DNA of 64,000 nt from the NCBI GenBank assembly GCA_946406115.1, contig OX291562.1, forward strand, positions 6,106,001-6,170,000, in the 5' to 3' direction. The notes beneath the pieces were generated by a model. The model was not told the DNA's origin. It did no database searches and worked only from the letters and a program-made list of their open reading frames with translations. Position numbers and translations under genes: made by a program. Source of the DNA: Apoda limacodes (lineage: Eukaryota > Arthropoda > Insecta > Lepidoptera > Limacodidae). How positions within the stretch are numbered: position 1 is the first letter of the stretch; every line of letters starts with the position of its first letter. Positions 33,365-46,900 of the stretch are shown here, piece after piece.

Positions 33365-33800
33365 AAAATCGGCCAAGTGCGAGTCGGGCTTGCGCACGAA
33401 GGGTTCCGTACCATTATCTACAAAAACGACCACAAAGGACGTTTGTTGTATGGGAGCCTCCTTTAAATATTTGTTTTATTTTAACTATATTATTTATTTT
33501 TAAAGTGACTACAAAACTAAATATTCTGTGAATCATCTGTTGTCGTTATCAATATCGAGCAAATTCGACCAAAAACATCACGTTTATTGTATGGGAGCCC
33601 CCTTAAATATTTATTTTATTCTGTTTTTTAGTTTTTGTAGGTATAGCGGCAACAGAAATTCATCTTCTGTGAAAATTTTAACTGTCAAACTATCACGGTT
33701 CATGAGATACAGCCTGGTGACAGACGGACGGACGGACAGCGGAGTCTTAGTAATATAATAGGATTCCGCTAATGACCCTTTGGGTACGGAACCCTAAAAC
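33365..33800 (+). repeat. GGTTCCGTACC-family interspersed repeat
   Basis: Starts AATCGGCCAAGTGCGAGTCG, then CGAAGGGTTCCGTACC, and ends in GGGTACGGAACCCTAAAA; the inner ends are inverted copies of GGTTCCGTACC. The body has TATTGTATGGGAGCC segments and GACGGACGGACGG. Other copies: 44992-45395, 52955-53246 and 55068-55408, all reversed. Very common in lepidopteran genomes; class not certain. Confidence 0.75.
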
Positions 33801-34931
33801 CCACTAAGTATGGTGTTAGGTTTAATATGTATGTGGATAAATTGTTTCCGGCAAATGCTACTGTCTACGCGTGCAAAGTTAAAAGCTTTATATATTTTTA
33901 ATTACCTATTATTCCGGTTAGAATTCAATGTAAGTTTTTGCAAGTTTAGTTAGTAAATTTTGGATTTTTCTTTGTAAAGAAATGACATCTTTATACGGTG
34001 ACGTTAGCCCAATACAAAGCTAAAGATATGTGATATACTTGGACGGACAGACAAACAAACAGCAGTGACAGCAATACCTAACACTTCATTTTGTCTTTGA
34101 GTAGGCAACGCTAAAAATTATGCCGACCGGAAGTAGAAAAATAAACTGACAGAAAGCATGCGCCCAGTTTATAATAGCCTAAATTATTGATTTTTAGACC
34201 AAAGGTTCCTAAGCAAACGTTTGTTCATTCAATTCAAAAACAATTAGTAGGAAATACTCACATAATAATAAATGTTATCGTTGTTTTGTTTGCTCCTCAC
34301 ATTGTTTTAACGTGACGATAAAAATAAACAAGCAGTAGACGTCCCTGAAAATTGGGGCGTGCGTGATATAGGTAGGTTGAAATGACGCAAATCGCTAGTA
34401 CTATACGATCAAATTAAATTGGGACCTTGGTTGATGTAACAAGCCGACAATTTATTTAATAATTTCTTTCAACGAGCCACTTAAAATATTATTTGAATAT
34501 TTCCAAAAGAATTTGGTCGAATTATTTACCATTTAGTAAACTGTATTACGAATTAAAGCTTAATTTGCGGTATTGTAACTCTGTAATGATTTGTGACTTC
34601 TTTATTCGGTCGAGTAAACTTTGTACAATAGTTTGCGTGAAACTGGGAAAATCATTCGTTGAATTTTCATTCACCATTCATTTCATTCGCTCTTTTAATT
34701 GTAATTTGCAAATGTCAAATTGATTGTCTGTCAGATCGTCACGCAAAACGGCGATTTTGCTGCCTTATCATTTCTATTCTCAACAAAAAAAAAATCACAA
34801 ATGTAACCATAACAATGTTATCAGTGGTATTTAGATATAGGACGTATGGGCGCCGAATTCGCTCGTTAGCGAAATAAAGTTTCGTATATCGTTTAACCTC
34901 TTCTTGTGGGTTGCTTTTGGTGTATTTGATC

Positions 34932-37900
34932 ATGTTGAAATTCAAAAAAATGGGTTCAGATAAAGTGCCTCTGCTTCTCGTAACAGCCAATGTTGGATCT
35001 ATATTTGAAGACGTAAGTACCTACCTACTTAATCAGCATATTATATTAATTATTTTAAGAGAAACATTTTCCAACCTACCAGTAATTAATTTAATGACCA
35101 AGCCGTGCGAAGGCTGAAGTGATAGAAAATGTTTTCCTGTGTTATATTTGAATTGTAGGTCAGACTCACATAGGCGCATTGCATTGTTTCTTGGGTACAA
35201 GCTTTAGATTCATCCAAGGAGTCCTTGGGATTGACACACAATTTTACTAAGTCTCTATATTACTAAAAACTTAGGTTAGGTAGGGTAACTAACTTACAGG
35301 CAAGGAAGAAGGAATCACCTTAACCATTCGAAAACAGCACTATAATGTTAAAAAATAGGTTTTGATGGTAATGGCTTCTTCAGAGGGTCATTCGGTTTGT
35401 AACACCAGGATCATCACAGAATTTAATCAGGTGTTAACACTATGGACACCTACCTCATTCATATTTGTATGATGGTTCAAATGTCAAAGTGATTTTTGTT
35501 TGTACAAATTGAGAGTGTAACACAGGTTATCGTTCTAATATTCTTTGGTTAAAGTGTTTTAACACAAACACAACACAAACATATTAATGATCGTGACAAT
35601 TTAATATGTGTTCATTAAAAATTACAAGAGAGGAATTGCTTAAATGCTTACCTAACCTTTTATTGATTTATTTATAACTTAAATAAATTTGTCTATTAAG
35701 ACTTACAAAAGGTGCGTTGCATGTGTTTGTTTTTGTGCCACAGCACACCAGCCGAACCGAAGGCAGGGGTCAAGCTGGCAATAGTATAGTTCTTTACATA
35801 GCCCAAGAGCTCCACATTTTGCCAATATTTCATACAAAATCTTCTGTTTCATGTGTGAGACTGTGTCAAACTTTCTCTTTGACACATTTTGATTTTAGCT
35901 CTATGTCTCTATACTGAAATTTGCTTCATAGGAGTGCAATTGCTAGTGCTGCCTCTGCCTGTATCCACTTATGTTTGATTTGTCATTAGCAAAAATTAAC
36001 TTTCACGTAACTGAAGGACCTAATCCTTTATATGCTATGATATAGCTTACACTGTAGAAGTTAGACCGTTGTTACAGTAGAAATAAAACATATAAAAAAC
36101 ATTTACCCTTGTAGCTAGGTTTAAATTCGGTGTAGGTGAAAGATTTTGGCATCAATCATAACCTTAATTAATCTAGTTTTAATATGTAAGCAATATGGCG
36201 TCTCCCTGTATGATCCCGGGGTTTATTCTGCAGAAGCTTCTATTACTAATTTGGTACAAAACTACAATGGAGACCACTCTGGGAATATGTATTTTTGAGT
36301 ATAAATAACTTGTGAAAGTTTTCTTACTGCGTAAGTAGTTAATTATTATAAATAATTTATTTTATTTTATTTATTTTTAGTCAATTTCAGTTTTTTAATA
36401 AAAATAATAAGAAAAAAGAAGAATACCTCTATAACCTAATATCATTTCTATTTTAAAAGGTATTATAAAAAGTTAAAGATATGCATGGTAAAGCTTTAAC
36501 ACAATTATTATGTCTATTACTATAATGGCTGGTTAATGATTTAGAACATCCTTTACTGACCAACTTTAGAATAAAAGAAGGGTGCAGTTAAGTAAAAAAA
36601 ATATTGATTTGATTTGATTGATATTTATAAATAACTGAAACATAAGGCACAGGATTTATATTTTGCTGACCATTTTCCTATTGTTGAATGTACATATTGT
36701 TAAGTGCATTTATCAAAATGTAACTTCCTTGTCAATTACACTTTTTTAGTATCCCATGCATGCATGCTTGTTAAAGTGGGTACTTACTTACCTTCAATTA
36801 AGGAGTATGGTTATGCAGAGAAGAAGCAAAGAGATGGCAGTATATATGCTTCCTAGTGTGACAGCAACAGCTAACATGTAATCTAACAAAAATCAGTAAA
36901 ACATAATTTATAAAACAAACTATGATAAAATGATAAATAAAAACTAATTTGAGCATATTAAGATATTGTTATTGCCTATTTAATTTTTTAAATAATTGCA
37001 AAACAGCCTGTGTTTTAAAAAGAATGTATCAAGTAAAATGTCGTAAATCATGTTTTGAAATTCAAGCGATTGAAGATTTAGAGTTGAAGTTCCCTGTGTT
37101 ACAATATTTAAAGCATAACTCACATACAAACTAAGATCTTAATCAACAAACATGAACATTTAAACCTTTAGGACCCTTTAAAATCACCAAGTAAATTTTG
37201 AGGAAAATTTAAGGACAAACAAAAAAAAATTGGCAAATTATTTTAAAATAAAAATTAATCTGAATCAGGGTTTTTTCCTACGCAAAGCTTAGTGCACTTA
37301 ATATCTATAACTGTAAACATGTCGCAAAAAGTATATATGTGCCTACATTCATGATGTGCCAGTAAATTATTAACTAACAATTTTAGTTTTTATAAACTAA
37401 ATAAATTTAATGAAAACCGTGGTTAATGACTGACTGTAATTTTATGGATCAATATTTCTAATAAATATCCCACAAAAAGGCCAAGTCTAGTTCTTCCAGC
37501 CTTCAATTTTTAATAATTCTCAACATCTTCTTATGATGTGCTAATTTTTGCAATTTCCACGAGTACATGTTAGCTTTGTGCGTAGCCGACAGCCGGCTAG
37601 TGCAGCCAGCCTTGTTCCCTCCAGAATCTCAACAAGTGACCAACATTGCTGCAGGCCTCCTGGAGCCTCTCTGCGTCCCTATGTGTTTTGCTGTGTGATC
37701 TTCAACCTCGTCACAATGTAGCATTACATGGTATGGCGTGTCTTTAGCCCCCATGTATGCTCTGAAAAGGGGGCTGTCGGTGGCACCTAAAAGAAATAGA
37801 TTTCGGTTAAGCGTGTTAAGTGGCCAGTTGGGATCCCTACCACCGTTATCAGGTTTTCGCTGTTTATCTGGAGCAGTGTACATTAATCTAGGATTCAGCT

Positions 37901-40900
37901 TAGGTCTTCAGTTATTCTCAACATGTGTGCTGAATATTGCTAGGCTCAGTGGTTGATGTTTTTTGCAGTTTGATTTGTGTCACCCTCCCTTTATCAAGAT
38001 ATATCTTTTTTCCGAAGTATTTAGAATATTGACATTTCTAATAAAAAAAGTTATTATACTCGAAACAAAATATGGTCTTTGTTACTGAAGGATAATGTAA
38101 CAACCCTTCTATTAGTCAAATTATAAATCAAGTCAGTTGTTGCATAGACATATTTTACTTCTCTGTATAGTAGGTGGTATACAGCGCCTTTACAATATAA
38201 TACCGTAAAGGCGCTGTACCACCTAATATATCGTGGTGCGGTAAGACCCTGCCGGAAATCTCCATAACACACTAGGAGATCCGGCGGGCGTTGCGTTCTC
38301 TAGACGTTCATAAGTCGAGTGGGCCAGACAGTATAACAAACACCGCAACGCCTCCTTGCGCTATCCTGCAACACTAAAATTTCCGTCTTCATGGAAGACT
38401 GCGAATTGCCACCCGGCGCCCAAAAAGGGTGATAGATGAGATCCATCGAATTACAGGCTTATCGCTATTACCTCTCTACTCTCCAAGGTAATGGAGCCTG
38501 TGATCAACACACAGCTTCTAAGATACTTAAAAAACCCAACCTGGTCAGCGACCGTCAATATGGCTTTCGCCACGGTCGCTCGACTGGTGACCTTCTAGAG
38601 TATCACACACCGATGGGCACTAGCCATTGAGAGTCAAGGGGAGTCACGTTCGATCGGGTCTGGCCCGGGCTGACTAGCTTTTAGCCGGCAGACGCATACG
38701 AGCTGTAGTCGACGGTAGTTGCTCAGATAGCACGGACATTAATCTAGTGTCCTGCAAGGCTCTCTGCTGTCTCCTACGCTGTTTCTCTTGATGAAATGTT
38801 TTCCATCAATAACATAAATTACTATGCAGATGACAGTACTGGAGACGTTTATTACACGGGTCGTGCAAACATCCCTCGTTCCGTTGTGGAGGGAAAGCGT
38901 GCGAAAAGAAAAACTTCTGTCTCAAATCGAGACCACTCTGTTCAAAGACAAAATTCTGCGCAACCCTAAGAAAACTCCTTTCACTGAGGACCCACAATTC
39001 TAGAACACTCTCCTAACAATCTCCAAGAGCATTGTAGTTGAGCATTTGTTCAATTCCTATATGACAAGGTGAAGCTGGCGTCAAAAAAACTTTGGTGTAC
39101 TCAACAGGGCGAAGCAGTACTTCACCTCGGGGTAAAAGTTGCTGCTGTATAAGGACTTACGGTTCGGCCCCATATGGAGTACTGCTGCCATCTCTGGGTA
39201 GACATCTTTTGACTCGGTTCAACGACGGGCTGTGAGAATCGTCGACGATCCCAAACTCACAAGCCGTATCGAACCCTTCTGATCTGAGTCTGAGGAGAGA
39301 CTGCCTCCCATAGTGTGTTCTATCGTTTGTATAATGGGATGTGTTCTGAGGAATTCTTCGAAATGATGCCCACGGCTTCTTTCTACCATCGCACCGCTTG
39401 CCATCGGCAGGGAATTCATCCTCACACCTTAGAACCTAAATGGTCACGTACAGTTTCAGGGAAACTTCCGCCCGCGAACGCTTAGCTTGTGGAATGATGT
39501 ACCTGTCAAGGAATACAGCATGAGGTTCTTCAAGGAAGAAGTTATTAGATGTTTGGAGGGTTGGCAACCCCAGGTGGTGTACGCGTCCATAGCCTGCGGT
39601 GACCGCTTACAATTCGCAAGGTCATTGGCACCTTAGTGGTATATGAAAAACAAGTATTTTTACGATTTTCGTATAAAATAGCTTTCTTGTTTATTTGTCT
39701 GTCCGGTACGAATTTTGCAAACGATTTTTCATCGAGTATTAAAAGAAATTTCAACAAATAAAAAAAATCACTAACATCTTTTCGAGCCTATTAACAAATG
39801 AATGTAGACAATTCTAAGTAGAAAATATTTTTTCTTTAACGCCGGGTCTCTAGCTAGTGTTTCTCTGAATTATTTCATTAAAAGATCTACACAAAATATG
39901 ATTTGTTAAATGAACGTGTTGTCCCCTGCTTTGGTATTGTTGTTTGATGTTTTTGAAAACATTTACTGTCAAAATGACTTCAAACGTAAAACACGTATTT
40001 TCAATTTTAGATTTAGTACACTCGGTATCAACAAGAAGAAGAGATTTGATTACCACATATCATATATATTAACGAAGTAATTATAATTTATAAAAAGTGG
40101 TACTTATGTTAAAAGAAAAATATTTTTTGTATTTTTAAAATATATATTTTAAATTTCTCTCTTTTGCGTCACGGCCTACTGTTCACATGCTGGCAAAAGT
40201 TTCTGATGGCAAAAATTAGTACATCCATCTTACCATATTTGATGCGCGATATTCAACAAATAAATGGCTCCTATAACGAAGTCGCGGGCAATAGCTAGTT
40301 TAAAATATAAATCAATTACAACAGGCACACGATTGTAATTTTGAGGGGAAACATAAAACCAAGGTTATCAAGCTTGTTGGGACGGAAAGCTGATAATTAC
40401 TTGACAGATATTAGCTGCTACATAGCTGTAATAGATTACATTACGTCATAGCGATAAAAAAATTGCGAATTAATTTTGGTTGTTTATGGTAATGGTATAC
40501 TAGATACTTACATCAAAATACCTACATTAATATGTACTGGAATTGTTAGGTATAATTTATACAATATTGTTTTTTACGTAAACATTCCTAATGTGTTAAT
40601 AAAATTTTACATAATGTGCATGTGATATAACATAGGTATAATGTATTGTGTATGTAATTACGTCAATTAAACATCATTGACTAAATAGCGGAAATTTTGT
40701 GGCAGTTATATTCTAAAAGTTCAAACACTTTCTGTACTTTATACTCTGTTATAAAACATAAATTTGCCTCGTGCGTTAAATAATATAGGTACTTTTTAAT
40801 ATTTAGGCAGTGCTACCATTAAAAAATTAGTTTTTCGCGCCTACATGTGTATATGTGGCAGGTATTATTTATTTCCTCATATCCTAACGGCTAATTATTT

Positions 40901-43900
40901 TCAAGTGTCATAGGATAGGATAGGTTGTTGTTGTGGAATGAGCTCCCTGCCAAGGTTTTCTGCAAGGACTACAGTATGGAGTACTTCAAGAAAGAAGTTA
41001 TTAGATTTCTGAAGGGTCGGCAACGCGCAAGTGATACCCCTGGTGTTGCAAGCGTCCATAGGCTACGGTGACCGCTTACCATCAGGCGGACCGGTAGCTT
41101 GTTTGCCACCTTAGTGGTATAAAAAAAAAAAAAAAGGATAGGCATAAAACGCCATTTTGTAAAAGTAAAAATTTTTTTTTTCCTATGCATACACTACACA
41201 TAGCATTCCATAACCTAAGCGTTCGCGGGAGGAAGTGTCTATGTAGCCTCAATGGGCGTGATAATTAGGGTTTAAAGGTGTAATGTGAGGGGTAGGCTTT
41301 TTTTACCTGCCACTTTTAGTCCTTTGTGACAGGTGGTGAGACCATTGCCGTAACACTGCGTCTGATTTGTATTGTAATATCACTAGCTTTATGGTTTTTT
41401 TAGGGTTCCGTACCTCAAAAGGAAATTTGTATTGTATATCACTAGCTTGATGGTTTTTTTAGGGTTCCGTACCACAAAAGGAAAAGTCAAAAAAGTCAAA
41501 AGTCAAAAAAAGTCAAAAGTTAAAAGTCAAAAAAAGTCAAAAGTCAAAAAAAGTCAAAAGTCGAAATGTTTTATTCAAATAAGGATTTTACAAACACTTT
41601 TGAATCGTCAAAGTTATGAAATATTATTTTTTGAAGCGAGCAATCTGGTGCTTAATCAGCTATTTTCTAAAATGTTTATATTAAATTTTCCACAAACAAT
41701 GATTTGTTTATTGGAAATGCTGATTTTGTTTAGCACTTCTTCCATAACTAATTCGAAATTATCATACATTGCACAAGGCGGCTTGTATACACTCACAACA
41801 ATGAGATGCTCAATTTCTATACAGGACAGCTCGGCAGTTCGCTCAACTGGGTTCACAATGTCTTTACGTTTCTTAAACTTTAGCTGTTTATTAACCAAAA
41901 TTATGAGCCGCCATGGATTGCATTTACTCGGCTGAACGAACTTCCCACCTGGTGATTAGTGAAATTGAACATAAACTGATGGCTGCGTAGCCAGTGTTCA
42001 GTGATACATAAAATGTCAATCTTTTGGCAGTTTATGAACAATTCAATTTCTAGTTCTTTCTGAGACATGTCTTGTATATTCTGATGCACCAGGTTCAATG
42101 GTATATTAGTTTTAGTATGACAAAGTTTATTTTTTTGTCTCTGTTTGCATAAAAATTGAGTAGACATAAATTGTTTTATATTATCATCATTTATGTTGGA
42201 ATTATATTTGCCAAAGTGGTCCTTTGTGGTCTTAAAATTTAATTTAAATTAATACATGTCAAATGATTATACTGCTCAATAGAAGCAGGTTGTTTAGCTA
42301 AATGATTAGCTGAAATGTCAATTACACAAAGGAAAAAACGGGGCCCTTATAGGATCACTTTGTTGTCCGCCCTTCCGTCCTCAGGAACGCGTGGAGGTAT
42401 CAAGTTAAAATTTATATCAAATACTCAGGTCTACTGTCCCTTGGAGCTGTGAAAAAATTAAACTTCTAAGCCAACGCAATCAAAAGATACAGCCGCAAAT
42501 TTGCGCAAATTTTCGAAACTCGCAAGGGAATCAAAACCTACAGGGTACCTCCCGTGAACTCAGAATCTTGAAATTTGGTACGAAGCAACGTCTTATAGTA
42601 CAAATATACGAAAAATTGCGAAAACCATAAATTTTTAGTAACATCATATAATAAAAATATTTTTATTAATATACAACAACATATAATAAGTTTTCACGGA
42701 ACCCTCGGTGCGCGAGCTAAACTCGCACTTGGTCGGTTTTTTTAATACAAGGTCGCAAACAAAAGCTCACGGTCCGCCTGATGGTAATCGGTCACCACAG
42801 CCTATGGACGCTTGCAAGACCTGAGGCATCACTCGCGCGTTGCCGACCCTTAAAAATCTCATAACTTCTTTCATGAAGAACCCAATACTGTAGTCCTTAG
42901 AGAAAACCTTGGCAAGTAACTCATTCCACAACCAAAGCGTTCGCGGAAAGAAGTGTAAAAGAAAGACCAAGAACAGAATACGCCCTTTACCAGTTCTTGG
43001 CGAAATAAGCGAATTTAGTGCCGTTAAACAAAGTTTTCTTTAGTCTTACCAACATAATTTTATTTGTAGCCATCTGTGATGCTCCCTATTTGGACTTCCG
43101 AGTTTCTTCAGGCTGTGTCGCGCATGGATCCAAAGTTTGTCGCCCTACATCTGCAAGAAGTTGGTGGAAAAACGTATGAAAAGTCAATGCAATACGTCCA
43201 GGATTTTGTTCAGCGATTAAATGACTGCCCCGAGTTAAGATTGTATGACAAGATTAGGATATTTCTGGATGAAGATTTCAGTTCACCTGAGAAATTCACT
43301 GTAAGTACTATTCCTATGTTTACTGTGACAGATGGTTATATAGATAGTGTGTCTAGAACGAGACGGAACGAGGCACCGGTCGCTAGATATACATCCACAT
43401 CCTAATTTGGGGACAACTTTTTTCCACCAACCACTTAAGTAGTCCTGCATAATACATGGTGATCCGCTTATCTAGACTAATATTATAAAGAGGAAAGATT
43501 TGTATTTTTGTATGTTTGTAACGAATAAACTCAAAAACTACTGGACTAATTTTAAAAAATCTTTAACCAATTAAAATACTATATTATCCCTGAGTGTAAC
43601 ATAGGCTATATTTATTACTAGGAAAAATTAGGGATCCCTACCAAAACTTCAATAATGTAACCCAAGTTGTAAAAAAATTGCCATAAAATGTCTTTCATCG
43701 CATGCGCTGCGGAAACTATTGATTTTAGAACAAAAAATGTTCTACAATATTAAAGAACATATCAATATCTATAAAAAAATTTCGCGATACCGTATATCCA
43801 ACTATTGTAGTTATGTCGCTATCGAAATTTGTGTGACGTGTTAAATGGATAGCCCCTAATTGGAGTGCGTCCACTATTAAAATTCATTTTGAATTAATCC

Positions 43901-46900
43901 AATCGACGTCTAGCGGCACTAAGGCGTGGTCGCTAACCATTGGTCTTAAGCCGTGTCTCCTGCTAGTTGTTTTTGTTAAATTCTAACAAAACATCTAACT
44001 TAACATGTTAACATTAACACTTTTCTTTAACAAACTGTCTCCTCGTCATTTTTTCGTATCGTTTTGTTTTGTTAGTTTCTCAGTGTGCAAGATGAGCTCT
44101 GACGAGGAAGATGTGTTACCAGTTGTAGCTATCTTGGTTTAGTAGAGATTATTTATAATCACGTTTTACAAAATGAAATTGATGGCTTTTGTCTAAATAA
44201 ATTTAGCCACTAAGTGTTAGACAAAAATGTAGAATCTACAAATGTAAAATTTTACAAAATCCAAAGCACAGCAAAGAGAATATACCTAATTAACTTAAAT
44301 AAAGAAGCACAGCTTTGCATTAGTAGCAAGCTAATGCAAAGATGGCGGGCGAGCGCGCAAAGCGAACCACAGATCAGACAACACGCAACGAATACTTAAC
44401 ACAAAATGAATGAATCACCCCCCCTGCAGGCGAACGCGGGTGATGTTTTCCATCCGCCTCGGATAACGTGTTAACATGTTTTTTTAACTTTAATTGTCAA
44501 AATCATTAACATTTCTGTTAGATGTTAGGTGTTAGATGTAAAATTTAACAAAAACAACTAGCAGGAGACACGGCTTTACGCTCAAGGGCGTTTAACGGAC
44601 TGCCTCCAACAGCTGTACTCGGAATTTCCCTACGTGGATGAAACATAAATGAATTGAGGCAGCGGGTGGTAAAATGAGAGCCTACACTAGCAAAAGTTTT
44701 GTACACGTTGGAAGTTAGATGCTAATTTTGTAAAGATTACGTAATGTACTATTTAAATTTTTTTTTTTGAACTTCGACCTTCCAGTTCAAGTTTGGATTG
44801 ATACGAAGTTCAAGATCCGCTTTTGCGTGTCATTATTAACTATGTCTATGGCTTTAGCCACGAGAAAAATAACAAGTACTAGATTTGTGACCGATGAATC
44901 TCATAATGCAGTCTCTAATATCTTCTTACATCTAAACAATTTTTATAAATATATATTAGTGTTAGCAATAACGATCTGTATAACCTGTTTTTAGGGTTCC
45001 GTACCCAAAGGGCAACAAGCGGAACCCAACTACTAAGACTTTGCTGTCCGTCTGTCTCCAGGCTGTATCTCATGAACCGTGATAGTTAGACAGTTGAAAT
45101 TTTCACAGAAGATGTATTTCTTTTACCGCTATAACAACAAATAAAAAACAGAATAAAATAATTATTTAAGGGGGCTTCCATACAACAAACGTGATTATTT
45201 TGCTCGTTTTTTCTCGATATTGATAACGGCAACAAGATTTAGTTATATAGTCACTTTAAAAATAAATAATTAAATTAAAATAAAACAAAAATTTAAGTGG
45301 GGCTCCCAGACAACAAACGTGATTTTTTTGCCGTTTTGATATATAATGGTACCGAACCCGTCGTGCGCGAGTACGACTCGCACTTCGCCGATTTTTTTTC
45401 TTACTGGTCTAATTTCCAGAGAGAGTCCAGGTAAAAATATCAGATCGGTTACAATTTTATTAGTAGTATACTATAACGTCACGGTATTTATTCCCCGAAG
45501 GGTAATTAACCAGTGGCTGGATTCACACCCACATCATATGTGACGGACAGCCTTTTTTACCAACACTTAAGCTTCTGAAGCAACTGCCTCCGAAGCAGTG
45601 TATGAAGTGTATATGGACTAAGCTGGCTTTTTATATGTCCCATACGTCGTAAATTACCAGCTTTTAAGTAATGGTAAACTGATAGACCAGGGATAGAATA
45701 ATATTAATGTACCGGCTTCACTAATTCCTGACAAAAGATAAGGAATAAGTCAGAATTGAACAATTATAAGAAAAGAAAAGCTATTTTTTAGCAAATTTCA
45801 ATCTAAACGCCATGTTGCTTGCGGTTTGCGAGTGACAGAATTTGTAAACTTATATGTGGCATTATTAGCTTTGATCAGTCTTATTACATATGCCACACAA
45901 AATGGCTGATTTGAAGTAAAAAAAAAAAAAGTGTGCACACACAAAGGTGGTTTAGTATTTTAAGTGTATATGTAAAAGTTATTCCTAGATTATAATACAT
46001 TATTTCAGAAATTTTTAACAGTATGAATAGGTATAATCTTGGTTTAAACACATATATATTTATGGACATACTACACAGCGACATCTGATCCAAAACTAAG
46101 CTATATAAAACAAATATGATTTATAGAAAACTGTTCAATTATTTTTATTGGTTACGATAACATTGGTTTCGGGTAACAGTTTCCATATATTTCTGCCCAT
46201 TTTCTTTTCCTATTAACTAAACTGAAAAAGATAGAAACGTCTTAGAACCGTAAAGAATAAATCTAGAATACATTTTTTTGTAGTTACATTAACACCTGAA
46301 TTGAAAAGGTAAATACAATAAAATGCGTTAACCAATTGCGTCAACACTAAGATATTACGAAACGTCTTGTGAATTACTCTATTTATTTGTTCAATTCCTA
46401 TTGAATTGTGATTTGGCTACTATACGTGGCATTAAAAAGATAATGCCAGTGCCTACGCACATATTCAGGAATTTTATATAGGTACAATACTTATAGGTGA
46501 TAACGTTATATCTGAATAAATGCCATTGTAGAGAGATCTTAGGTAGAGATCAAGGTTACTTTCACACTTTCCCATTAATATTTTTATTTCTGATTACAGT
46601 TTTAGTAAAAGTAGTGGCATTCTGGCTTCTGTATTTGTAATTAATGACGTTAAGATAAGACGCCATCAATTTTTATCATAAAAAAAAAATAACTTTTTTT
46701 AAATCTAAAGCCAGTATTTGAACCTACAACCCTTAGATTCTTTGCTAATTGAGCTATTGATATAAAATACTAATTAACACCTGTATATTTATAAGATTAA
46801 GATATCTTTTCGTTAATGGTTCCGATTGCTATTTTTCAATATTTACCTTTACGGTGTTTTTGATTACCGCAACGGTAAATTTTTGTCATTCTGGTAATGA

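Larger units (their letters stand above)
32001..34931. other. Divergent intergenic region, sarcoglycan / 5-phosphatase
   Basis: Spacer between the inferred sarcoglycan promoter and the 5-phosphatase start codon. It holds a GC-rich patch (32980-33050), the CACGTG minisatellite, a 15-C run at 33183-33197 and one GGTTCCGTACC-family repeat. No TATA box or other promoter signature was recognised next to 34932; the 5' UTR of that gene is not defined. Confidence 0.5.

Noticed and set aside
41432..41935. 167-aa + strand open frame
   Set aside because: Made of AAAAGTC tandem repeats and the antisense of the LINE endonuclease fragment; not a gene.
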